Positions 24,734-33,279 of a stretch of DNA of 64,000 bases are shown here, piece after piece. The translations under genes and the position numbers were made by a program. Source of the stretch: Roseateles hydrophilus (GTDB taxonomy: Bacteria > Pseudomonadota > Gammaproteobacteria > Burkholderiales > Burkholderiaceae_C); NCBI RefSeq assembly GCF_026712245.1, contig NZ_JAPPUY010000002.1, forward strand, positions 620,001-684,000, written 5' to 3'. Each line of letters starts with the position of its first letter. Position 1 is the stretch's first letter. The notes under the pieces are model-generated. The model searched no databases. It saw only the letters and a list, made by a program, of their open reading frames with translations, and was not told where the DNA came from.

Positions 24734-26047
24734 TCAGGCGCAGAGGCGGTTGACGAGGTTCTCCAGCACTTCCTGGCGGCCGGAGACGGGCGCGATGTCG
24801 ACGTTCTTGGCCAGCACCTCGTCGGCCAGCTCGCCCAGCGTGCGGCGGCCGCCCAGGATGTCCTGGCCAGCGGGCGTGTCCCAGCCGGCATAACGCGCAT
24901 CCTTGGCGGCTTGCAGCCGGCCGTCGTTGATCATCTTTTCGGCGATCAGCAGCGCCTGGGCGCAAACGTCCATGCCGCCGATGTGGCCGTGGAACAGGTC
25001 GGCCGCGTCGATGGACTGGCGGCGCACCTTGGCGTCGAAGTTCAGGCCGCCCGAGCCCAGGCCGCCGGCCTTCAGCACCTCGTACAGCGCGATGGCCGTC
25101 TCGGGCACGTTGTTGGGGAACTGGTCGGTGTCCCAGCCCAGCTGCGGGTCGCCGCGGTTCATGTCCAGGCTGCCGAGGATGCCCAGGGCGCCGGCGGTGG
25201 CGATCTCGTGCTCGAAGCTGTGGCCCGACAGCGTGGCGTGGTTGGCCTCGATGTTGACCTTCACTTCCTTTTCCAGGCCGTAGCGCACGAGGAAGCCGTA
25301 GACGGTGGCGGTGTCGAAGTCGTACTGGTGCTTGGACGGCTCGCGCGGCTTGGGCTCGATGAGGATGGCGCCCTTGAAGCCGATCTTGTGCTTGTACTCG
25401 ACCACCATGTTCAGGAAGCGGCCCAGCTGGTCCAGCTCCTGGCCCAGTCGTGTGTTCAGCAGGGTTTCGTAGCCCTCGCGGCCGCCCCACAGCACGTAGT
25501 TCTCGCCGCCCAGCGCGAGCGTGGCGTCCATCGCATCGCGCACCTGCAGCGCGGCCATCTTGAAGATCTCGGGGTCGGGGTTGCTGGCCGCGCCCGACAT
25601 GAAGCGGCGGTGGCTGAACAGGTTGGCCGTGCCCCACAGCAGCTTCACGCCGGTGGCCTGCTGCTTGGCCGCCAGCACGTCGACGATGCGCTTGAAGTTG
25701 TCCTGGCTCTCGCGCGGCGTGGCGCCTTCGGGGGCCACGTCGCGGTCGTGGAAGCAGTAGTAGGGCGCGCCCAGTTTGGCGAAGAACTCGAAGGCCGCGT
25801 CGGCCTTCAGCTTGGCCAGTTCCATCGGGCTGCCGCCCTGGAACCAGGGGCGCTCGAAGGTGGCGCCGCCGAACGGGTCCAGCCCGGTCCAGACGAAGTT
25901 GTGCCAGTAGCAGACGGCGAAGCGCAGGTGGTCTTCCATGCGCTTGCCCAGGACGATGCGGTCCTTGTCGTAGTGCTTGAAGGCCAGGTCGTTGGGGCTG
26001 TCGGCGCCCTCGAAGCGGATGGCGGGGATGTGGTCGAAGTAGCTCAT
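24734..26047 (-). CDS. xylA: Xylose isomerase
   Basis: This is a 437-residue cytoplasmic enzyme converting D-xylose to D-xylulose, of the class II length. Diagnostic blocks are [12 protein letters not shown] (catalytic His100, Asp103), [17 protein letters not shown] (metal-binding Glu), [15 protein letters not shown] (metal site) and [19 protein letters not shown]. Divalent metal (Mg or Mn) is needed in this family. It follows xylB by 12 bases and is the last gene of the xylRBA unit. It handles xylose released by the GH31 alpha-xylosidase and possibly by GH39/GH43, which ties the locus to a xylose-rich polymer such as xyloglucan. Confidence 0.97.
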   Translation of the reverse strand: MSYFDHIPAIRFEGADSPNDLAFKHYDKDRIVLGKRMEDHLRFAVCYWHNFVWTGLDPFGGATFERPWFQGGSPMELAKLKADAAFEFFAKLGAPYYCFHDRDVAPEGATPRESQDNFKRIVDVLAAKQQATGVKLLWGTANLFSHRRFMSGAASNPDPEIFKMAALQVRDAMDATLALGGENYVLWGGREGYETLLNTRLGQELDQLGRFLNMVVEYKHKIGFKGAILIEPKPREPSKHQYDFDTATVYGFLVRYGLEKEVKVNIEANHATLSGHSFEHEIATAGALGILGSLDMNRGDPQLGWDTDQFPNNVPETAIALYEVLKAGGLGSGGLNFDAKVRRQSIDAADLFHGHIGGMDVCAQALLIAEKMINDGRLQAAKDARYAGWDTPAGQDILGGRRTLGELADEVLAKNVDIAPVSGRQEVLENLVNRLCA

Positions 26048-26059
26048 GTCAGGGTCAGG

Positions 26060-27514
26060 TCATGCGCCGCGCAGGCGGGCGTACAGGTCACGGAAGCGCG
26101 CCAGGCGTGGGGCCAGGCGGGCATGGCGTTCGGGGTCGGGCGTGTGGCGGGCCGACAGCGCGGGGCGGGTGCAGACAGCCTCGACGCTGCCACCGGCCGC
26201 CAGCCAGCCCAGGCGGGCGGCGCCCAGCGCGCCACCCGCCTCGCTGCCGGCGTGCACGACGATGTCCACGTTCAGCGCATCGGCGATCAGCTGCGCCCAG
26301 TAGGGGCTGCGTGAGCCGCCGCCCACCAGCGAGAGCTGGCTCACCTCGGTGCCGGCCGCGCGCAGCGCGTCCAGCCCGTCGGCCAGGCCGAAGGCCACGC
26401 CTTCCAGCGCGGCATAGGTGCAGTCGGCGCGCGTGGTGGCGGCTTTCAGGCCGTGGAACACGCCGGGCGCGAAGGGGTCGTTGTGCGGCGTGCGCTCACC
26501 GGCCAGGTAGGGCAGGAAGAGGGGCGCGCGGTCGTTGACTGCGTTGTCATCGCGCGCCAGCTCGGCCAGCAGCGTGCTCTCGTGCTGGCCCACGAGCTGG
26601 CAGAACCAGCGCAGGCAGCTGGCGGCCGACAGCATGACGCTCATCTGGTGCCAGCGCTGGGGCAGCGCATGGCAGAAGGCATGCACGGCCGAGGCCGGGT
26701 TGGGCCGGTAGCGGTCGTTGACGACGAACAGCACGCCCGAGGTGCCCAGCGAGATGAAACCATCGCCCGGCGCCGTGGCGCCGATGCCGATGGCGCTGGC
26801 CGCGTTGTCACCGGCGCCGCCGGCCACGATGACGTCCGCGCCCAGGCCCCAGGCTTGTGCCAGCTCGGGGCACAGCACGCCGCTGGGTTCGCTGGCCTCC
26901 ACGAGACGCGGCATGTGGGCGCGCGTGAGGCCGGTGGCGGCCAGCAGCTCGTCGGACCAGTCGCGCCGGGCGACGTCCAGCCACAGCGTGCCGGCCGCGT
27001 CGGACGGGTCGGACACCTTGTCGCCGGTCAGCTGCAGGCGCAGCCAGTCCTTGGGCAGCAGCACGCTGGCCACGCGCGCGAAGACGTCGGGCTCGTGCTT
27101 CTTCACCCACAGCAGCTTGGGCGCGGTGAAGCCGGGCATGGCGAGGTTGCCGGCGATGGCGTGCAGGGTCGGTGCGGCGGCTTCCAGCTCGGCGCATTCG
27201 GCATGGCAGCGGCCATCGTTCCACAGGATGGCCGGGCGCAGCACGGTGTCGGCCCCATCCAGCAGCACGGCGCCGTGCATCTGGCCCGACAGGCCGATGG
27301 CGCGCACCTGCGCGAACGCGTCCGGGTGCGCCGCGCGCAGCGTGGCCACGGCGGCCTGCGTGGCGGCCCACCAGTCGGCGGGCGCCTGCTCGGACCACAG
27401 CGGCTGCGGGTTGGCCAGCGTCAGCGTGCTGCCGGCGCTGCCGACAGTGCGGCCGCGGCCGTCCAGCAGCAGCAGCTTGACTTCCGAGGTGCCGAGATCA
27501 ATGCCGAGATACAT
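26060..27514 (-). CDS. xylB: Xylulokinase
   Basis: This is a 484-residue FGGY-family sugar kinase that phosphorylates D-xylulose with ATP to xylulose 5-phosphate. MYLGIDLGTSEVKLLLLD is the N-terminal ATPase phosphate motif. GLSGQMHGAVLLD, LWNDGR and the C-terminal domain with GGGSRSPYWAQLIAD and EAGGALGAARLG are xylulokinase hallmarks. The start ATG at 27514 shares a base with the xylR stop (TGATG), so translation is coupled to the regulator. Product enters the pentose phosphate pathway. Confidence 0.96.
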   Translation of the reverse strand: MYLGIDLGTSEVKLLLLDGRGRTVGSAGSTLTLANPQPLWSEQAPADWWAATQAAVATLRAAHPDAFAQVRAIGLSGQMHGAVLLDGADTVLRPAILWNDGRCHAECAELEAAAPTLHAIAGNLAMPGFTAPKLLWVKKHEPDVFARVASVLLPKDWLRLQLTGDKVSDPSDAAGTLWLDVARRDWSDELLAATGLTRAHMPRLVEASEPSGVLCPELAQAWGLGADVIVAGGAGDNAASAIGIGATAPGDGFISLGTSGVLFVVNDRYRPNPASAVHAFCHALPQRWHQMSVMLSAASCLRWFCQLVGQHESTLLAELARDDNAVNDRAPLFLPYLAGERTPHNDPFAPGVFHGLKAATTRADCTYAALEGVAFGLADGLDALRAAGTEVSQLSLVGGGSRSPYWAQLIADALNVDIVVHAGSEAGGALGAARLGWLAAGGSVEAVCTRPALSARHTPDPERHARLAPRLARFRDLYARLRGA

Positions 27515-28740
27515 CAGAGGGCTTCCTCAGCCAGGGGCAGTCCCGTGTCTGCCAGCGGCAGGGCGGGGCGGGTGAGTCGGTAGCGGGCCAGCGCGGCCGC
27601 GCCCACCGCGACGGCGTTGGCGCCGAAGCGCGAGGTGCGCACGGTGGGCGGCGGCAGGCCGGCCGCGGCGGCGTAGTCGTTCAGCGCGTCCAGCGCGGGC
27701 CGCAGGAAGGGCTGGCCCAGCTCCACCACCGAGCCGCCCAGCACGATGCAGCCGGGGTCGTAGGCGGTGGCCAGGTTCTGCAGCAGTACGCCCAGGTAGC
27801 GGCCGGCGGAGGCCACGGCCTTCAGCGTCTCGGGGTCTTCGTCCACCAGGTGGGCGCGCACCTCGGCCAGCGAGCGCAGCACGGGCTCGCCGTCGCTGCC
27901 GCCGAGCATGGCGCGGGTGGCGATCAGCGCCTCGGCGCAGCCGCGCCGGCCGCAGGAGCAGCGCGGCCCGCCCAGCTGCAGCACCATGTGGCCCACCTCG
28001 CCGGCAAAGCCCCGGCTGCCGGTCAGCAGCCGGTCGCCGACGATGACGCCCGCGCCCAGGCCCTGATTGATGGAGACGTAGAGCAGCGGGTCGGAGCCGG
28101 GCGCGGGGTTGAACTCCATCTCGCCCAGGGCCGCGACGTCGGCCTCGTTCTGGATGAACAGCGGCACGCCGGCGAGCAGGCTGTCCTGCAGTTTGTCGGC
28201 CAGCAGCTCGCCGACGGCGACGTCGCGCCAACCCAGGTTGGGGGCGAAGTGCAGCACGCCGCGCGCCTCGTTCACACCGCCGGGCAGGCCTACGCCGATG
28301 CCGAGGATCTGCTGGCTGGCGTCCAGCTGCTTGCGCACCTTCAGCAGTGCGGTGGCCAGCGTGGCCATGCAGGCCTTGGCCGTGCGGCTGGCGCCGTAGT
28401 TGGCCGCCGCGCAGGCCAGCACCTCGCCGGTCAGCGAGGTGGCGACCACGCGCACGGACTCGATGCCCACCTCGGCGCCCAGCAGCAGCAGCCGGGCCGG
28501 GTCGACGAACAGCGGCGTGGGGCGGCGGCCCAGGTCGCCGGTGGCGACGACCTCGCGCTCCGCCAGCCAGCCCTCTGCCACCAGCTCGCGCACCAGCAGG
28601 CTGACGGTGGACTTGGTCAGACCCACGGCCCCGGCCAGGTCGGCCCGGGACAGGCCCGGGTTGGCACAGAGGTGCCGCACCAGCGCCATGCGATTGATGA
28701 CCTTCAGCAGCTGCTGGCTGCCTGCGGTTTCGGGCTGCAC
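27514..28740 (-). CDS. xylR: ROK-family xylose repressor
   Basis: This is a 408-residue regulator with an N-terminal winged helix (NPGLSRADLAGAVGLTKSTVSLLVRELVAEGWL) and a ROK sugar-kinase-like domain. The ROK zinc motif is visible as CSCGRRGCAEAL, preceded by GFAGEVGHM. Such proteins (XylR of Bacillus and others) repress xylose genes until xylose binds. GTG 28740 is chosen because AGGAG stands seven bases upstream; the longer in-frame frame runs into the GH31 upstream region. The gene leads xylB and xylA and diverges from the alpha-xylosidase gene. A 25-bp dyad lying exactly on its own predicted promoter suggests autoregulation. Confidence 0.92.
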   Translation of the reverse strand: MQPETAGSQQLLKVINRMALVRHLCANPGLSRADLAGAVGLTKSTVSLLVRELVAEGWLAEREVVATGDLGRRPTPLFVDPARLLLLGAEVGIESVRVVATSLTGEVLACAAANYGASRTAKACMATLATALLKVRKQLDASQQILGIGVGLPGGVNEARGVLHFAPNLGWRDVAVGELLADKLQDSLLAGVPLFIQNEADVAALGEMEFNPAPGSDPLLYVSINQGLGAGVIVGDRLLTGSRGFAGEVGHMVLQLGGPRCSCGRRGCAEALIATRAMLGGSDGEPVLRSLAEVRAHLVDEDPETLKAVASAGRYLGVLLQNLATAYDPGCIVLGGSVVELGQPFLRPALDALNDYAAAAGLPPPTVRTSRFGANAVAVGAAALARYRLTRPALPLADTGLPLAEEAL

Positions 28741-28792
28741 GTGTTGTCTCCTGTGGTGCCTCGGGAGGCGAGGTGCTCCGAGGTTTTTGGCC

Positions 28793-28821
28793 ATATTAGT
28801 TCGGCCGTCGCACGAAGTAAA
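28793..28821 (-). promoter_or_regulatory. Predicted xylR promoter with overlapping XylR-type operator
   Basis: On the minus strand TTTACT (28816-28821) and TAATAT (28793-28798) are 17 bases apart, a plausible sigma-70 promoter. The dyad TTAGTTCG (28796-28803), nine bases, CGAAGTAA (28813-28820) spans both hexamers with one mismatched pair. Its 25-bp length and TTAGTT...TAA ends resemble XylR operators described in Bacillus. It is also the only AT-rich element before the divergent GH31 gene, so it may control both directions. Confidence 0.6.
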
Positions 28822-28975
28822 TTGGGTGAAAGCCCCTAGCGCGTCGGGCGGCGGTCGGCCGAAGATGCCGCCGGTGCCCGACGCGGTCGGGCCGGCCATC
28901 GCCCGTTGCGGGCGACGCGGCACACAACAGAGAGGCAGCGCCCCGCTGCCGATCGGAGACAACCAGGAACCCCTC

Positions 28976-31258
28976 ATGAAGTTCACTGACGGACAGTGGA
29001 TGCTTCAGCCGGGCGTCGCCGCGCACTACGCGGCCGAGGCCTATGCGGTGCAAGCCCACGCAGACCGACTTGTCGTGCTCGCCACGACCCGCCCCATCAA
29101 GCACCGTGGCGACACGCTGCAAGGCCCCACGCTGACCGTGACGCTGAGCTCGCCGCTGCCCGGCGTCATCCGCGTCAGCGTGGAGCACTACACCGCCTCC
29201 ACGCCGCCGCGCCTGCACATTCCCATGGTCGGCGCGCAGGCCGCGCCGGTGCAGATCACCGAGACCGACACGCATGCGCGGCTGAGCTCGGGCGCGATCT
29301 CGGTGGAGGTCAAGAAGGGCGAGGGCTGGAACCTCGTCTTCCGCGAGGGCGATCGCATCCTCACCAAGAGCGACTGGCGCAGCCTGGGCTACATCCAGTG
29401 GGGCGACAAGGGCAACCACGTGCATGAGCAGCTCACGCTGGGCGTGGGCGAGAACGTCTACGGCCTGGGCGAGCGCTTCACGCCCTTCGTCAAGAACGGC
29501 CAGGTGGTGGAGAACACCAACAAGGACGGCGGCACCGCCTGCGAGCAGGTCTACAAGAGCGTGCCCTTCTACCTGACCAACCGTGGCTACGGCGTGTTGG
29601 TCAACGAGGCCGGCCCGGTGTCCTTCGAGGTCGGCTCGGAGAAGGTGGCCCGCGTGCAGTTCAGCCGCGAGGGCGAGAGCCTGGACTACTGCGTCATCGC
29701 CGGCCCCACGCCCAAGGATGTCGTGTCCCGGTTGACAGCGCTGACGGGCCGCGCCCCGCTGCCGCCGGCCTGGAGCTTCGGCCTGTGGCTGACGACCTCG
29801 TTCACGACGCAGTACGACGAGGCCACGGCCACGCACTTCATCGACGAGATGAAGCGCCGCGAGCTGCCGCTGTCGGTCTTCCACTTCGACTGCTTCTGGA
29901 TGCGCGAGTTCCAGTGGTGCGACTTCGAGTGGGACCGCCGCGGCTTCCCCGAGCCCGAGGCCATGCTGCAGCGCCTGCATGCCAAGGGCCTGAAGATCAG
30001 CTTGTGGATCAACCCCTACGTGGCGCAGAAGTCACCGCTGTTCGCCGAAGGCGTGAAGCACGGCTACTTCATCAAGCGCACGAACGGTTTGACCTTCCAG
30101 ACCGATCAGTGGCAGCCCGGCATGGCCATCGTGGACTTCACGAACCCCGCCGCCAAGGCCTGGTACCAGGGGCATCTGCGCCGCCTGCTGGCCACTGGCG
30201 CCGACTGCTTCAAGACCGACTTCGGCGAACGCATCCCGAGCGAGGGCGTGCAGTACTTTGACGGCTCCGACCCCGTCGAGATGCACAACCTCTACGCGCT
30301 CCAGTACAACGAGGCGGTGTTCGAGCTGCTGCAGGAAGTGCAGGGCAGCGATGCCATCGTGTTCGCGCGCTCCACCTACGCGTCGGGTCAGCGCTTCCCG
30401 GTGCACTGGGGCGGCGACTGCTGGAGCACGTTTGAATCGATGGCCGAGAGCCTGCGCGGCGGCCTGTCGCTCACCAGCTGCGGCTTCGCGTTCTGGAGCC
30501 ACGACATCGGCGGCTTCGAGGGCAACCCGCCGCCGGCCGTCTACAAGCGCTGGATCCAGTTCGGCCTGATGTCCTCGCACAGCCGCCTGCACGGCAGCAG
30601 CTTCTACCGTGTGCCCTGGCTGGTGGACGAGGAGAGCTGCGACGTGCTGCGCGTGTTCACGCGCCTGAAGCACCAGCTCATGCCCTACCTCTACGCCAAG
30701 GCATTCGAGGCCACGCAGACCGGCGTGCCGCTGATGCGCGCCATGCTGTTGGAGCATCCGGACGACCCGGCCTGCGCGACGCTGGACCGCCAGTACCAGC
30801 TGGGCGAGAGCCTGCTGGTGGCGCCGGTGTTCACCGAGAGCGGCGAGGTGGAGGTCTACCTGCCCGCGGCCCAGGGCTCGGGCGTCTGGACCCACCTGCT
30901 CAGCGGTGAGAAGAAGGCCGGCGGCCGCTGGGTACGCGAGACGCATGGCTTCCTGAGCATGCCGCTGTACGCCGCGCCGGGCAGCGTCATCCCCTGGGGC
31001 GCCGAGACCGAGAAGCCCGACTACGACTACGCCCGTGGCACCGTGCTGCGCGTGTTCGAGTTGGCCGACGGCGCCAGTGCCGACTTCACGGTGGTGAGCC
31101 TGGATGGCCAGGTCGCGGCGCGTGGCCGCGTCAGCCGCGCCGGTGGCGAGTACCTCGCGCAGGTCAGCGAGGGTGCGCTGCACGACTGGGCGCTGGACGT
31201 CGACGGCCGCCGCAGCCCGGTGCTGGCCGAAGGCCGGGAGCTGCGCTGGGGCGCCTGA
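28976..31258 (+). CDS. yicI: GH31 alpha-xylosidase (YicI/Xyl31A type)
   Basis: This is a 760-residue cytoplasmic enzyme (no signal peptide) that removes alpha-1,6-xylose from the non-reducing-end glucose of xyloglucan oligosaccharides. Sequence and spacing follow E. coli YicI closely. FHFDCFWMREFQWCDFEWD, the nucleophile Asp415 in CFKTDFGERIP, acid/base Asp481 in HWGGDCWSTFESM and WSHDIGGFEG are all present, one residue off the YicI numbering. Its promoter region is shared with xylR, so expression probably responds to xylose. A strong terminator follows. With the cytoplasmic GH1 enzyme it would dismantle imported oligosaccharides to xylose and glucose. Confidence 0.95.
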   Translation: MKFTDGQWMLQPGVAAHYAAEAYAVQAHADRLVVLATTRPIKHRGDTLQGPTLTVTLSSPLPGVIRVSVEHYTASTPPRLHIPMVGAQAAPVQITETDTHARLSSGAISVEVKKGEGWNLVFREGDRILTKSDWRSLGYIQWGDKGNHVHEQLTLGVGENVYGLGERFTPFVKNGQVVENTNKDGGTACEQVYKSVPFYLTNRGYGVLVNEAGPVSFEVGSEKVARVQFSREGESLDYCVIAGPTPKDVVSRLTALTGRAPLPPAWSFGLWLTTSFTTQYDEATATHFIDEMKRRELPLSVFHFDCFWMREFQWCDFEWDRRGFPEPEAMLQRLHAKGLKISLWINPYVAQKSPLFAEGVKHGYFIKRTNGLTFQTDQWQPGMAIVDFTNPAAKAWYQGHLRRLLATGADCFKTDFGERIPSEGVQYFDGSDPVEMHNLYALQYNEAVFELLQEVQGSDAIVFARSTYASGQRFPVHWGGDCWSTFESMAESLRGGLSLTSCGFAFWSHDIGGFEGNPPPAVYKRWIQFGLMSSHSRLHGSSFYRVPWLVDEESCDVLRVFTRLKHQLMPYLYAKAFEATQTGVPLMRAMLLEHPDDPACATLDRQYQLGESLLVAPVFTESGEVEVYLPAAQGSGVWTHLLSGEKKAGGRWVRETHGFLSMPLYAAPGSVIPWGAETEKPDYDYARGTVLRVFELADGASADFTVVSLDGQVAARGRVSRAGGEYLAQVSEGALHDWALDVDGRRSPVLAEGRELRWGA

Positions 31259-31277
31259 CCCCGCGCATCGCGATGCC

Positions 31278-31315
31278 GGCCGGCCAGCGCAGACTGCGAG
31301 GGCCGGCCTTTTTTT
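31278..31315 (+). terminator. Intrinsic terminator after the alpha-xylosidase gene
   Basis: GGCCGGCC (31278-31285) pairs with GGCCGGCC (31301-31308), a self-complementary sequence, around a loop with an inner CGCA/TGCG stem. Seven T bases follow at 31309-31315. This is the clearest rho-independent terminator in the window. Confidence 0.9.
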
Positions 31316-31459
31316 CGTGCCGCTGGGCGCGGGGACGCCGAGCCTCGCCGCCAGGTCGCCCCGTCCTCCCGTGCTCAACCCGTCGCCATGGATGGATCAC
31401 CCGTCAACACGCCGCGCACCTTTCTCGCGCCCTGGGCAATCACCCCAATGTCCAGCCGC

Positions 31460-31473
31460 TGACAACGTTGTCA
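31460..31473. promoter_or_regulatory. Perfect LacI-type palindrome before the GH9 gene
   Basis: TGACAACGTTGTCA is a perfect 14-bp palindrome with a central CG, the form typical of LacI-family operators in proteobacterial sugar loci. It ends 14 bases before the GH9 ATG. A 12/14 match stands upstream of the TonB receptor gene at 24655. No LacI gene is in the window, so the regulator would act from elsewhere. Confidence 0.6.
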
Positions 31474-31487
31474 AAATTTCGCTCGCC

Positions 31488-33245
31488 ATGAAGAAATCCT
31501 CCCTCCGAGCTGCCCCGCTGCGGGCGTCCCTGATCGCCTGCGCGCTGGCCGCTGCCGCGGCCGGCACGGCCTCGCGGGCTGCCGCCGCCCAGCCGGGCGA
31601 TGCCGCCGTCAACCAGCTGGGCTACCTGCCCGGCGCTGCCAAATGGGCCGTGCTGCCGGCGGCGGCCGGAGGCGAGTTCCGCGTCGTGCGGGCGGGCAGC
31701 GACAGCGTCGTGCTGCGCGGCGCCACCGGCCCGGCCCGGCGGTGGGCCATGTCCGGCACCGAGGTGCGCCTGGTTGACCTGTCCGCGCTGACCGCGCCGG
31801 GCGACTACGAGCTGCGCGCCGACGGCCAGGCCCCGGTGCGCCTGCGCGTGGCGCCCGACGCCTATGCCGCGCTGACGGCCGGGGTGCTCAAGGCCTTCTA
31901 CTTCAACCGCGCCAGCATTTCGCTGGACGCTCGCCACGCCGGCCCCTGGGCCCGCCCGGCCGGCCACCCGGACACCGAGGTGCTGGTGCATGCGTCCGCC
32001 GCGAGCGCCCAGCGCCCCGAGGGCACGCGGCTGTCCGCGCCCAAGGGCTGGTACGACGCGGGCGACTACAACAAGTACATCGTCAACTCCAGCATCACCG
32101 TCTACACGCTGCTGGCGGCCTACGAGCAGTTCCCGGCGCTGTTCAAGGCGCAGCACCTCAACATCCCCGAGAGCGGCAATGCGCTGCCCGACGTGCTGGA
32201 CGAGGTGCTGTGGAACCTGGACTGGATGCTGGCCATGCAGGACCCGGCGGACGGCGGTGTCTACAACAAGCTCACCAACCTGGGCTTCGACGGCAACGTG
32301 ATGCCGCACCAGGCGGTGGGCCCGCGCTATGTGGTGGCCAAGGGCACGGCGGCGGCGCTGGACTTCGCCGCCGTGATGGCCCATGCGAGCCGGGTGTTCA
32401 AGCCGTTCGACGCACAACGGCCTGGGCTGTCGGCGCGCCTGCGTGATGCGGCCGTCGCCGCCTGGCAATGGGCGCGTGCGAATCCGCGCGTGGTGTTCAA
32501 GAACCCGCCCGATGTGCGCACCGGCGAGTACGGCGACGACAAGCTCGACGACGAGTTCGCCTGGGCCGCGGCCGAGCTCTTCCTCACCACCGGCGACGCT
32601 GCCTACCGCGACGCGCTGAAGCTGGAGGCGCAGCCCATCCGCGTGCCCAATTGGGGCGATGTGCTGGGCCTGGCCTGGATGAGCCTGGCCCAGCACCGTG
32701 ACCAGCTCGCCAAGGCCGATGCCGAGCTCGTCACGCGCCGCGTCGGCGACTTCGGCCGCCAGCTCGCGGCCACCTGGCAGGGCTCGGCCTACCGGCTGAC
32801 GATGGAGTCTGCCAACGACTTCGTCTGGGGCAGCAACTCGCAGGCGCTGAACCAGGCGCTGATGCTGATCCAGGCCTACCGCCTCGGCGGCGAGCGCGCG
32901 CAACTGGACGCAGCGCAGTCGGTACTGGACTACGTGCTGGGCCGCAACCCGCTGGGCATGAGCTATGTGACCGGCTTCGGCCAGCGTTCGCCGCTGCACC
33001 CGCACCACCGCCCGTCCGAGGCCGACGGCGTGGATGCGCCCGTGCCCGGCTTCCTGGTCGGCGGCCCCAACCCCGGCCAGCAGGATCAGCCGCACTGCCC
33101 CGTGCGTTATGCGTCCAAGCTGCCTGCGCTGTCCTACATCGACCACGGCTGCAGCTACGCCGCCAACGAGGTCGCGATCAACTGGAACGCACCGCTGGTG
33201 TACGTGTCGGCGGCGATCCAGGCGCTGACGCCGCCCTCACGCTGA
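31488..33245 (+). CDS. GH9 endoglucanase/cellodextrinase
   Basis: This is a 585-residue exported glucanase. The basic, Ala-rich leader ends near residue 34. An N-terminal immunoglobulin-like domain (VNQLGYLPGAAKWAVL to about residue 120) is the CelD-N module common before GH9 barrels. The (alpha/alpha)6 catalytic domain has GWYDAGDYNKYI near residues 187-198, supplying the Asp general base pair. It ends with SYIDHGCSYAANEVAINWNAPLVY, whose Glu is the predicted proton donor. Enzymes of this layout hydrolyse cellulose or cello-oligosaccharides. A LacI-type palindrome lies just upstream; no obvious Shine-Dalgarno precedes the ATG. The permease gene starts 34 bases downstream. Confidence 0.92.
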   Translation: MKKSSLRAAPLRASLIACALAAAAAGTASRAAAAQPGDAAVNQLGYLPGAAKWAVLPAAAGGEFRVVRAGSDSVVLRGATGPARRWAMSGTEVRLVDLSALTAPGDYELRADGQAPVRLRVAPDAYAALTAGVLKAFYFNRASISLDARHAGPWARPAGHPDTEVLVHASAASAQRPEGTRLSAPKGWYDAGDYNKYIVNSSITVYTLLAAYEQFPALFKAQHLNIPESGNALPDVLDEVLWNLDWMLAMQDPADGGVYNKLTNLGFDGNVMPHQAVGPRYVVAKGTAAALDFAAVMAHASRVFKPFDAQRPGLSARLRDAAVAAWQWARANPRVVFKNPPDVRTGEYGDDKLDDEFAWAAAELFLTTGDAAYRDALKLEAQPIRVPNWGDVLGLAWMSLAQHRDQLAKADAELVTRRVGDFGRQLAATWQGSAYRLTMESANDFVWGSNSQALNQALMLIQAYRLGGERAQLDAAQSVLDYVLGRNPLGMSYVTGFGQRSPLHPHHRPSEADGVDAPVPGFLVGGPNPGQQDQPHCPVRYASKLPALSYIDHGCSYAANEVAINWNAPLVYVSAAIQALTPPSR

Positions 33246-33279
33246 CCCGCCGGCGCAAAGAAAAAATACGGAGACCTTC

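Noticed and set aside
29733-29746. TGACAGCGCTGACG, similar to the LacI-type operator
   Set aside because: It lies within the alpha-xylosidase coding sequence, encodes conserved residues, and differs from the palindrome at several positions.
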